Source: Verrucomicrobiaceae bacterium UBA2429
GTDB lineage: Bacteria > Verrucomicrobiota > Verrucomicrobiia > Verrucomicrobiales > Verrucomicrobiaceae
Reading direction: 5' to 3'
Assembly (NCBI GenBank): GCA_002343505.1
Contig: DDQZ01000101.1
Location: forward strand, 866-44,039
DNA: 43,174 nt
Numbering within the stretch: position 1 is the first letter of the stretch; each line of letters begins with the position of its first letter. A program made the position numbers and the translations under genes. Under the pieces are notes generated by a model. The model did no database searches. It had not been told where the DNA came from and saw only the letters and a list, made by a program, of their open reading frames with translations. Shown here in pieces: positions 26,069 to 33,445 of this stretch.

Positions 26069-27484
26069 ATGCACAGCAGTCCGCACTTTCTCACCGTCAC
26101 GCGGCGGCACTTTCTCACCCATGCCGGCGCGGGGATGGGCGCGGCAGCGCTTGGATCGCTGCTGGCGCGTGACCTGCCCGCCTCCACTCCTGTGACCGGC
26201 CCGCATTTCGCGCCGCGGGCCAAGCGGGTCATCTACCTGCACATGATCGGCGCGCCCTCGCATCTTGATCTTTTTGACCACAAGCCCGTGCTGCAGAAGC
26301 ATGACGGCGAGAAATGCCCGGAGGATCTGCTCAAGGGACGCCGCTTCGCTTTCATCGGCGGGGAGATGACCCTGGCGGGCTCCACATATCAGTTCAACAA
26401 ACACGGCCAGAGCGGCGCCGAGCTATCTGAACTGCTGCCCCACCTGGCCACTGTGGCCGATGACGTTTGCCTTCTTAAGGGCATGCACAGCAATGAGATC
26501 AACCATGCTCCCGCGCAGATGTTCCTGCACACCGGATTTGGCCAGGGCGGGCGTCCGAGCCTTGGCGCCTGGACCACCTACGGCCTGGGCGCTGACAACC
26601 AGGACCTGCCTGCTTATGTCGTGCTGCTTTCCGGTCCGCCTGGCGGCGCTGGGACTTCTCTTTGGGGCACGGGTTTTCTGCCCAGCCGTTATCAGGGCGT
26701 GCAGTTTCGGGGCAGCGGGGAGCCTGTGCTTTTTTTAAACAACCCCGAAGGTCACAGCCGCCAGGACCGCCGTCAGGTGCTCGACACCGTTCGCGCGCTG
26801 AATGAGGAGCGGCTCGGCATCGTCGGCGACCCCGAGATAGCCACCCGCATCAGCCAGTATGAGATGGCTTACCGCATGCAGGCCAGTGTGCCGGAACTCA
26901 TGGACATCTCCCAGGAATCCCCCGCCACGCTGGAGATGTACGGCGCAAAACCGGGCGCGGCATCCTTTGCCAGCAACTGCCTGCTCGCGCGCCGCCTTGT
27001 CGAACGCGGTGTGCGCATGGTGCAGCTCTACGACTCCGACTGGGATCACCACGGCAACCTCGACAAGCGTCTGCGCGCCAAAACCCGTGATGTGGACCAG
27101 CCTATGGCCGCCCTCATCCGCGATCTCAAGCAGCGCGGCCTTTTGGAGGACACCCTCGTCGTCTGGGGCAGCGAATTTGGCCGCACTCCGCTGCGCCAGG
27201 GCATTGATGGCCAGGGCACGAAGACCTCGCCCGGCCGCGATCATCACAAGGACGCCTTCACCTTCTGGCTCGCGGGCGGCGGTGTCAAAGCCGGCATCAC
27301 TCATGGCAGGACTGACGAACTCGGCTTCGGCGTCGTCGAAGGCGGCGTGCATGTCCACGATCTCAACGCCACCCTTCTCCATCTCATGGGTCTCGATCAC
27401 GAAAGGCTCACCTTCCGTTACCAGGGCCGCGACTTCCGGCTCACGGACGTGCATGGCGAACTGGTCAGCGCCATTCTTGCCTGA
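26069..27484 (+). CDS. Tat-exported DUF1501 family protein
   Basis: This 471-aa protein starts at the ATG that places a Tat signal at the N-terminus (TRRHFLTHAGAGMGAAALGS, twin Arg at 12-13). A longer ORF from 25988 would bury it. DUF1501 proteins belong to the alkaline-phosphatase/sulfatase-like fold and are typical of Planctomycetota and Verrucomicrobiota. Family motifs seen are IYLHMIGAPSHLDLFDHKP, DSDWDHHGNL, VVWGSEFGRTP and GRDHHKDAFTFWLAGGGVKA. In those phyla the gene is usually paired with a DUF1549/DUF1553 cytochrome-type protein, which is not present here. The biochemical function is not established. It is divergent from the DUF3857 gene, with 110 bases between them. Confidence 0.9.
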   Translation: MHSSPHFLTVTRRHFLTHAGAGMGAAALGSLLARDLPASTPVTGPHFAPRAKRVIYLHMIGAPSHLDLFDHKPVLQKHDGEKCPEDLLKGRRFAFIGGEMTLAGSTYQFNKHGQSGAELSELLPHLATVADDVCLLKGMHSNEINHAPAQMFLHTGFGQGGRPSLGAWTTYGLGADNQDLPAYVVLLSGPPGGAGTSLWGTGFLPSRYQGVQFRGSGEPVLFLNNPEGHSRQDRRQVLDTVRALNEERLGIVGDPEIATRISQYEMAYRMQASVPELMDISQESPATLEMYGAKPGAASFASNCLLARRLVERGVRMVQLYDSDWDHHGNLDKRLRAKTRDVDQPMAALIRDLKQRGLLEDTLVVWGSEFGRTPLRQGIDGQGTKTSPGRDHHKDAFTFWLAGGGVKAGITHGRTDELGFGVVEGGVHVHDLNATLLHLMGLDHERLTFRYQGRDFRLTDVHGELVSAILA

Positions 27485-27550
27485 GTTCCGCCAGAGCATT
27501 CCCCATGCTGCGCCGTTGCCAGCAGGCCAACACCGCCTAAGATCGGCGGC

Positions 27551-28585
27551 TTGGACTCCCGAACATCCACTCCCATCATCACCCAGGCCCATGCCCGCGC
27601 GGGCTTGGTCGGCAATCCTTCCGACGGTTACTTCGGCAAGACCATCTCCTTCATCATCCGCAACTTCCGCGCCGAAGTCCGCCTGGAGGAGAGCGAGGAA
27701 CTGCGTATCGAGCCGAACGAGCGCGACCACTCCGTCTTTGGCAGCATCGAGGCTCTGGCGCGGGATGTGCGCCAGTTCGGCTACTACGGCGGCATCCGCC
27801 TGCTCAAAGCCAGCGTGAAGCGCTTCTTCGACCACTGCGCCAAAAATCGCATCCGCCTGCACGGGCGGAACTTCACCCTGCGCTATTCCAGCAATGTGCC
27901 GCCCCAGGTCGGCATGGCCGGCTCCAGCGCCATCATCACCGCCTGCTGGCGCGCGCTGATGCGCTTTTACGCTGTGGAGATACCCAGGCACGTTTTGCCA
28001 GGTCTTGTTCTCAGCGTCGAAAATGACGAGCTTGGCATCCCCGCCGGTCTGCAAGACCGTGTCATCCAGTCTTACGAAGGGGTGGTCTTCATGGACTTCA
28101 ACCGCGCTTCCATGGAAAAGCTCGGCCACGGCCATTACGAGGAGCTTGATCCCGCTCTGCTGCCCAAACTCTATGTCGCCTACACCACCCGCTTGAGCGA
28201 GGGAACCGAAGTCTTTCACAACGACATTCGAGGACGTTGGAACCGGGGGGAGCGGGACGTGGTCAGCGCCATGTATCACTGGGCGGGCCTCGCGCAGCGC
28301 GTGCGCGACATGCTGCTCGAAGGCCGCGGCCATGAAATCGGCCCGCTTCTCAACGAGAATTTCGACCTGCGCCGCCGTCTTTACCAGTTGAGCGAGGGCA
28401 ATATCAAAATGGTCGAGACCGCCCGCGACTGCGGTGCCAGCGCCAAATTCACCGGCAGCGGTGGAGCCATCGTCGGCACCTACGAGAACGAGGCGATGTT
28501 TCAACGGCTTCAAGCCGCCCTCGTGCCGCAGGATGTCCAGGTCATCAAGCCTCTCATACTTTCCACTGGCGACATCCCCGGTTGA
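27551..28585 (+). CDS. GHMP-family sugar kinase, glucuronokinase-like
   Basis: This is a 344-aa GHMP kinase. The N-terminus has GLVGNPSDGYFGKTISF, where glucuronokinases carry a GNPSD-x-YFG-x-TIS block. The ATP-binding GHMP motif 2 is PQVGMAGSSAIITA (about 118-131), and motif 3 is GASAKFTGSGGAIVG near the C-terminus. Other stretches (FGYYGGIRLL, LGIPAGLQDRV, MEKLGHGHY, NENFDLRRRL) also match what I remember of plant glucuronokinase, which phosphorylates D-glucuronate at C1 on the way to UDP-glucuronate. Another sugar substrate remains possible. The start is TTG at 27551; no in-frame ATG precedes the conserved block. It lies 66 bases after the DUF1501 gene and 81 bases before the small kinase gene. 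Confidence 0.82.
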   Translation: MDSRTSTPIITQAHARAGLVGNPSDGYFGKTISFIIRNFRAEVRLEESEELRIEPNERDHSVFGSIEALARDVRQFGYYGGIRLLKASVKRFFDHCAKNRIRLHGRNFTLRYSSNVPPQVGMAGSSAIITACWRALMRFYAVEIPRHVLPGLVLSVENDELGIPAGLQDRVIQSYEGVVFMDFNRASMEKLGHGHYEELDPALLPKLYVAYTTRLSEGTEVFHNDIRGRWNRGERDVVSAMYHWAGLAQRVRDMLLEGRGHEIGPLLNENFDLRRRLYQLSEGNIKMVETARDCGASAKFTGSGGAIVGTYENEAMFQRLQAALVPQDVQVIKPLILSTGDIPG

Positions 28586-28611
28586 CATCCTTGTTTCAAG
28601 ACTGAGATTCA

Positions 28612-28657
28612 GTGTCAACCTGCGGCGTCTGACAGGCGTCGGCAGGTTTCATGACAC
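28612..28657 (+). other. Stem-loop between the glucuronokinase-like and LPS-kinase-like genes
   Basis: AACCTGC (28617-28623) pairs with GCAGGTT (28642-28648), and the outer arms GTGTC (28612-28616) and GACAC (28653-28657) extend the stem across a 4-nt bulge. The 18-nt loop contains GGCGTC twice. There is no U-tract, so it is not a standard intrinsic terminator. It ends 9 bases before the next start codon and could shape the leader of that gene. Confidence 0.5.
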
Positions 28658-28666
28658 TCCCGAATC

Positions 28667-29370
28667 ATGATCCGACGCATCCGAACCGCCCTCAGCCTGC
28701 CGTTTTTTATCGGCTGCGTCATCAATGCCCAGGTGGCGGCGCCTTTGCTCGGACTCGCTCCAGATAAAAACCGTCTCCCCGCGCACGTCACCCGCCTCAC
28801 ACGTCGCAAGACGGCCACGGTTTACAAGTTCGCCACCATCCACAGAACAGCATCGTCAAAATCATCTACCGGCGGAAGGCGCGTGATTACCTGCGCTTCC
28901 TCGATGAGCGCCATGCCGACCGCGAGCACAAATCCGCGCTCGCCCTTGCGGAGATCGGTCTGCGCGTTCCCGAACCGCGCGGCAGCTTCAGCAACTGGAA
29001 CCCTTTTTCCAAAGTGGATTCCATTTACGTCGCCGAATTCATGGAGGGGCTCCAGCCTGGTAAAATCTTCCTGCGGCCCGACCTCACCGCGCCCGACATC
29101 CGCAGGGTTTTCATCCGCAAATACGCCGCAGGCATGAGGCTCATGCTCGACTCCGGCCTGCACAACCTCGACGCGCATCCAGGCAACGTCATGTGGAACG
29201 GTGATCCCGATGAGGACCTTGTCTGGATAGACAACGACGTCGAGACCTTCCCCCCGGAAGGCCGGCCCGCCGCGCGCCAGAGCATACTCGATCTTCTCGA
29301 ATGGAAGGTCCGCCGGGACGAGTCGGGACTGACCTTGGATGAGGTGGCGGAAATCGCCCGGATCATTTGA
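28667..29370 (+). pseudogene. LPS-kinase-like small protein kinase, interrupted by a frameshift
   Basis: Two frames together make one kinase-like protein. From ATG 28667 the first frame gives VTRLTRRKTATVYKFATIH and then degenerates. From about 28843 the second frame gives QNSIVKIIYRRKARDYLRFL, REHKSALALAEIGLRVPEP, the catalytic-loop motif LHNLDAHPGNVMW and the metal-binding-like LVWIDNDVETF, ending at TGA 29368-29370. This pattern (Lys in VKIIYRR, Glu in the next helix, HxxDxHxxN, ID/DFG-like) matches the Kdo/WaaP lipopolysaccharide-kinase group or AarF-like kinases. The total of 704 bases is one short of a multiple of three, so a single missing base would explain it. If the shift is real, a GTG at 29014 could start a 118-aa remnant without the ATP-binding lysine. 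Confidence 0.7.
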
Positions 29371-29516
29371 TTTCAAGACGCGGAGCGTCACGGGCAGGGC
29401 GGTGTTTTTGAACCCTGGGGGCTGCCAGGTTGTCTCAACTTTTAACGACAAGCCGCTGAAGACACCCGGCTGGTGCGAGTGCCCGAGGCGGAGCAACCCC
29501 GCACACCTCCACGATC

Positions 29517-31370
29517 ATGAAAACAGCCACCGCTCTTGAAGCCAAGGCCCCGCTGATTGACACTTCCAAGATGTCCGCCGGGCAGAAAGCCGCCCTGGAA
29601 ATGGCCGAAGCCGCGCGCGACGAACGCCACAACACAGGACTCGCCGCAGGCATCTTTTTTGGCGGACCGGACTTTTCCAAAGTCATGCCATTCCCCCGCC
29701 AGTCCGATGAGGACAAAGACCAGGGCGACGCCTTCCTCGGCCACCTCCGCGGCGTGCTCGCCGGGCACGCGGACCCGGATGCGATTGACCGGACCGGGGA
29801 GATACCGGACAAACTCATCAAGGAGCTGGCAAAGCTCGGCGCCTTTGGCATCAAGATTCCCGTCAAGCACGGAGGACTCGGCCTGTCACAAACAAACTAC
29901 TCCCGCGCCGCCATGCTGCTTGGCGGCGAATGCGGCAACCTGGCCGCGCTTCTTTCCGCGCACCAATCCATCGGCGCGCCGCAGCCGCTCATATTGTTCG
30001 GCAGCGAGGAGCAGAAGGCCAAATACCTGCCCCGCTGCGCCAAAGGCGAGATCAGCGCCTTCGCCCTCACGGAAAAGGACGTGGGCAGCGACCCCGCGCG
30101 CATGACCACCACCGCCGTGCCTGACGGTGACGATTTCATCATCAACGGCGAGAAGCTCTGGTGTACGAACAGCCTCAAAGCCGGCCTCATCGTCGTCATG
30201 GCACGCACGCCCACGCCGGAGAAGCCGCACGCCACAAGCGCCTTCATCGTTGAGACCTCCTGGCCCGGTGTCGAAATCCTGCACCGCTGCCGATTCATGG
30301 GCCTGCGCGCGCTTTACAACGGCGTCGTGCGTTTCAAGGACGTGCGCGTGCCGCGTGAGAACATTCTCGGCGGGGAGGGGCGCGGCTTGAAGGTCGCCCT
30401 CACCACTCTGAACACCGGCCGCATCACCCTGCCCGCCGCCTGCGCCGGCCTCGCGCGCCGCTGTCTGGAAATCTCCTGCACCTGGGCCGCTGAGCGCGTC
30501 CAGTGGGGCCAGCCCGTGGGCCGCCACGCAGCCATCTCCGAAAAGCTCGCCCGCATGGCAGCCGACACCTTCGCCATGGAGTCCGTGGTGCATTACGTCT
30601 CCGCGCTAGTGGACCGCGACAAGCACGCCGATGTGCGCCTGGAAGCCGCTCTGGCCAAACTCTGGGGCAGCGAGCACGCCTGGCAGATCGTGGATGACAC
30701 GATGCAAATCCGCGGCGGGCGCGGTTACGAGACCGCCGACTCCCTGCGCGCGCGCGGCGAGCGCCCCGACCCGGTCGAGCGCCTTTTCCGCGACTGCCGC
30801 ATCAACACCATCTTCGAGGGCAGCAGCGAGATCATGCGCCTCTTCATCGCCCGCGAGGCGCTGGACCCGCATCTGAAGATCGGCGCCTCCGCTGTGAACA
30901 CGACGCTGCCCCTCAAAACACGCGCCCGGGCGGCCATGAAGGCCGGCCTCTTTTACGCGCGCTGGTATCCTAGTCTCTGGCTGCCCCAAGGCCCCGGCGA
31001 CGCCGCCGACAGCCTCCATCCCGCCCTGCGCGGCGACCTTGCCGAAATCCACCGCCAGAGCCGGCGCCTGGCTCGCGCTCTCTTTCACGCCATGGTCCTC
31101 AACGGACCCGCGCTGGAGCGCCGCCAGGTGCTTTTGGGCAGGCTGGTGGACATTGGCGCCGAGCTTTTCGTCTGGTCCGCCACGCTCGCCCGCGCGGAGA
31201 GCCTGATCACCGACTCTGCTCTCACCAGCGACGATGTGGACCGCCTGCTGCGCAAGGTCCGCTACTTCGGCAAGCTCACCCGCCAGCGCATCCGCGAGCA
31301 TCACAGCGCCATGCGTTCCGGGCTGGAAAAGGACGCGGTCAAGCTCGCGCGCGACATCGTCGGCGCTTGA
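29517..31370 (+). CDS. Acyl-CoA dehydrogenase (VLCAD/ACAD9-type long form)
   Basis: This 617-aa flavoprotein should catalyse FAD-dependent alpha,beta-dehydrogenation of acyl-CoA, the first step of beta-oxidation. The FAD-binding signature FALTEKDVGSDPA lies at about 182-194, GEKLWCTNS at 211-219 and MQIRGGRGYE at about 396-405. The likely catalytic Glu434 sits in INTIFEGSSEIMRLF, the position used by VLCAD-type enzymes. The extra roughly 170-residue C-terminal helical region and the total length also fit the VLCAD/ACAD9 group and not the 380-aa short-chain forms. It follows a 146-base gap without recognisable promoter boxes. Chain-length specificity cannot be read from sequence. An electron-transfer flavoprotein partner is not in the window. 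Confidence 0.93.
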   Translation: MKTATALEAKAPLIDTSKMSAGQKAALEMAEAARDERHNTGLAAGIFFGGPDFSKVMPFPRQSDEDKDQGDAFLGHLRGVLAGHADPDAIDRTGEIPDKLIKELAKLGAFGIKIPVKHGGLGLSQTNYSRAAMLLGGECGNLAALLSAHQSIGAPQPLILFGSEEQKAKYLPRCAKGEISAFALTEKDVGSDPARMTTTAVPDGDDFIINGEKLWCTNSLKAGLIVVMARTPTPEKPHATSAFIVETSWPGVEILHRCRFMGLRALYNGVVRFKDVRVPRENILGGEGRGLKVALTTLNTGRITLPAACAGLARRCLEISCTWAAERVQWGQPVGRHAAISEKLARMAADTFAMESVVHYVSALVDRDKHADVRLEAALAKLWGSEHAWQIVDDTMQIRGGRGYETADSLRARGERPDPVERLFRDCRINTIFEGSSEIMRLFIAREALDPHLKIGASAVNTTLPLKTRARAAMKAGLFYARWYPSLWLPQGPGDAADSLHPALRGDLAEIHRQSRRLARALFHAMVLNGPALERRQVLLGRLVDIGAELFVWSATLARAESLITDSALTSDDVDRLLRKVRYFGKLTRQRIREHHSAMRSGLEKDAVKLARDIVGA

Positions 31371-31389
31371 GCCGGACTTTTCCACGCGT

Positions 31390-31429
31390 GACACAGCCTG
31401 CGCTCTTGCAACAAGGCGCGGGCTGTGTC
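31390..31429 (+). terminator. Strong 15-bp stem-loop after the acyl-CoA dehydrogenase
   Basis: The 40-base element begins GACACAGCCTGCGCT and ends GGCGCGGGCTGTGTC. It forms 15 consecutive pairs (two of them G-U) around a 10-base loop. It lies 20 bases after the TGA of the dehydrogenase gene and 17 bases before the DUF1080 ATG. Only CGTTTG follows, so the U-tract is weak. It may be a terminator, an attenuator or an mRNA processing/stability hairpin separating the two genes. Confidence 0.6.
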
Positions 31430-31445
31430 CGTTTGCAGCCCGCCC

Positions 31446-32258
31446 ATGAAGAAACTCACCCTCACCTCCCTCGCGCTCGCATCCTTCGCATCCTTCGCCC
31501 AGGAAAAGCCCACACCAACCGGCTACTCGGACACGCCTGTGATTCCCGGCAGCCAGTGGAAGGTACACGACATAGACCGCCCGCATCCCGCCGCCGTCAC
31601 CCCTTCGGAGAAACCAGGCGGGCCGCCCTCCGACGCCATCGTGCTTTTCGACGGCACGAGCACCGAGGCTTTTAAAGCGAAGAAAAAAGGCCCCGACGGC
31701 AAGCCCACCGCCGAGTGGGGGCCGTGCGAGTGGAAGATCGAGAATGGCGAGCTGCTCGTGGACGGCGGCGATGCCTGGACGAATCAGGAGTTCGCGAGCT
31801 GCCAGTTTCACCTGGAATGGAAGAGCGAGCCGCACACCGCGGGCAACTCCCAGAAGAAGGGCAACGGCGGCGTCTTTTTCATGGACCTGTATGAAAGCCA
31901 GATCCTCGATTGCGACAACAATCCCACCTACGCCGACGGCATGGCGGGCGCGGTTTACGGCCAGACACCACCCCTGGTGAATGCCGTGCGCAAAGCCGGC
32001 CAGTGGCAGAGTTACGACATCGTCTTCACCGCGCCGAAGCGCGACGATGCGGGCAAGGTGCTGGAGCCGGCGCGCATCACCACATTCATCAACGGCATCC
32101 TGGTGCAGAACAACACCGTCATCCAGGGTCCGACGAAGCACAAAAACATCACCAGCTACGAAGGTGTCTTTCCGGCCAAAGCGTCCATACGCCTCCAGGA
32201 TCACAAAAACGTGCCGCCTGTGCGCATGCGCAACATTTGGATCCGTCCTCTCGACTGA
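31446..32258 (+). CDS. Secreted DUF1080 (3-keto-disaccharide hydrolase-like) protein
   Basis: This 270-aa protein has signal peptide MKKLTLTSLALASFASFAQE (cleavage near FAQ-EK). The DUF1080 fold is a concanavalin-like beta-sandwich; family members include 3-keto-glycoside hydrolases, and many are only predicted. Hallmarks seen are AIVLFDGTSTEAF, NGGVFFMDLYESQILDCDNN, AGAVYGQTPPLVNA and the ITTFINGILVQNN block near the end. The start was moved to ATG 31446 so that the signal peptide is N-terminal. The secreted PQQ-like protein begins 23 bases after its stop, suggesting one transcript. Confidence 0.9.
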   Translation: MKKLTLTSLALASFASFAQEKPTPTGYSDTPVIPGSQWKVHDIDRPHPAAVTPSEKPGGPPSDAIVLFDGTSTEAFKAKKKGPDGKPTAEWGPCEWKIENGELLVDGGDAWTNQEFASCQFHLEWKSEPHTAGNSQKKGNGGVFFMDLYESQILDCDNNPTYADGMAGAVYGQTPPLVNAVRKAGQWQSYDIVFTAPKRDDAGKVLEPARITTFINGILVQNNTVIQGPTKHKNITSYEGVFPAKASIRLQDHKNVPPVRMRNIWIRPLD

Positions 32259-32281
32259 CCTGGCAACCCGGCCCGCCATCC

Positions 32282-33433
32282 ATGACCGCCCTGCGCATTG
32301 CCCCGGCCTTTCTCCTCGCAGCCTTCTCATGCCACGCCCAGGAGGCCGGGGACTGGATTCATGCCCGTGGTGACGAGGCCATGCGCGGCGTCTCGCCCGT
32401 GGAGTTGCGCTTTCCAATGGAACTGGCCTGGCAGTACCGCGCCGTGCCGGTGGAAAAAGCGCGCGGAGAGATGCTTGTTTCCGGCGCGGTGGCGCGTGGC
32501 GGGCGTGTGTATGCGGGCTGCAAGGAGGGCCGTTTTTTCTGTCTCGACCTCAAGACGGGAAACAAAATCTGGGAGGCGGAGGGAGGGGGCGCTTTTGACG
32601 GGGCGGCTTCCTTTGCCGGCGAACTCGTGGTGGCCGGCTGCCAGGACGGCTTTGTTTATGCTTGGAATGCGGAGACGGGCAAAGAGGTGTGGAAGTTCGA
32701 GACGCAGGCCGAAATCCACGCGGCCTCCAACACCTTCACGCACCCGGAGACAAAAGAGCAAAAAATCCTCATCGGCAGCTATGATTACAGCGTGTATTGC
32801 CTCGACGCGAAGACCGGCAAAAAGGAGTGGGCCGCCGAGACGGGGTACTACATCAATGGCGGCGCGGCCATAGGTGAAGGGGTCGTCGTCTTCGGCGGGT
32901 GTGACAGCGTGCTGCATGTGCATGACGTGTTAACCGGGGAAGAGAAGCGGCAGATCGAGGTCGGTGCCTACATCGGCAACAATGCCGCGATTGCAGACGG
33001 TGTCGTTTATGTCTCGCACTATGGCAACCGCGTGGGCGCTTACAGCCTGGAGGATGGCATGGCGGTGTGGGAGTATGGCGAGCGCGAGTTTGAGTTTTAC
33101 GCCGCGCCTGCCATTTGGGAAAAAGCAGTCTATCTGGGTGGACGCGACCGCCGGTTTCATGCCATTGACCGCATCACAGGGAAGGGATTGTGGGAGTACC
33201 GCTGCCGCGGGCGGGTGGACAGCAGCGCGGTGGTGTGCGCGGGCAAGGCGGTGATCTTTGGCGGTGACGACGGCTATGTCTACGCGCTCGACCTCAAGGA
33301 GGGCAAAGAGCTGTGGCAGTATGAGATCGGCGCGGCGGTGAAGACCTCGCCCGCAGTGGCGGGGGATTTTGTCATCGCAGGCGCGGATGACGGCGTCATT
33401 TACGCGTTTAAAAACGCGCCGGCCAAGCCGTGA
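32282..33433 (+). CDS. Secreted PQQ-like eight-bladed beta-propeller protein
   Basis: This 383-aa protein has signal peptide MTALRIAPAFLLAAFSCHAQ. The mature part is a run of WD/PQQ-type blades with the pattern V-x-x-G-x-x-D-x-x-Y-x-x-D-x-x-T-G-x-x-x-W: FFCLDLKTGNKIWE, VYAWNAETGKEVWKF, VYCLDAKTGKKEW, LHVHDVLTGEEKRQIE, VGAYSLEDGMAVWEY, FHAIDRITGKGLWEY, VYALDLKEGKELWQYE and a closing GADDGVIYAFK. That gives about eight blades (PQQ_2-like). No quinoprotein dehydrogenase active site is evident, so it is more likely a binding or scaffold protein than an enzyme. It follows DUF1080 in a probable operon and converges on the second DUF1501 gene 12 bases later, without an obvious terminator. Confidence 0.85.
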   Translation: MTALRIAPAFLLAAFSCHAQEAGDWIHARGDEAMRGVSPVELRFPMELAWQYRAVPVEKARGEMLVSGAVARGGRVYAGCKEGRFFCLDLKTGNKIWEAEGGGAFDGAASFAGELVVAGCQDGFVYAWNAETGKEVWKFETQAEIHAASNTFTHPETKEQKILIGSYDYSVYCLDAKTGKKEWAAETGYYINGGAAIGEGVVVFGGCDSVLHVHDVLTGEEKRQIEVGAYIGNNAAIADGVVYVSHYGNRVGAYSLEDGMAVWEYGEREFEFYAAPAIWEKAVYLGGRDRRFHAIDRITGKGLWEYRCRGRVDSSAVVCAGKAVIFGGDDGYVYALDLKEGKELWQYEIGAAVKTSPAVAGDFVIAGADDGVIYAFKNAPAKP

Positions 33434-33445
33434 ACGCGGTCCGGC

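Noticed and set aside
26735..28618. A 627-codon minus-strand open frame
   Set aside because: Antisense to the DUF1501 and glucuronokinase-like genes, both of which show clear family motifs. The minus frame shows none.
29371..29516. Small stems after the kinase-like gene (GACGC-gga-GCGTC at 29377-29389 and a bulged AACC/GGTT stem further on)
   Set aside because: The stems are only 5-7 bp with no U-tract. They are too weak to call terminators.
31910..32281. A longer N-terminus for the PQQ-like propeller protein
   Set aside because: It would overlap the DUF1080 gene and read as Arg/His-rich shadow sequence. ATG 32282 gives a proper signal peptide.
30606..32417. A 603-codon minus-strand open frame
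   Set aside because: Antisense to the acyl-CoA dehydrogenase and DUF1080 genes. The composition is that of a shadow frame.
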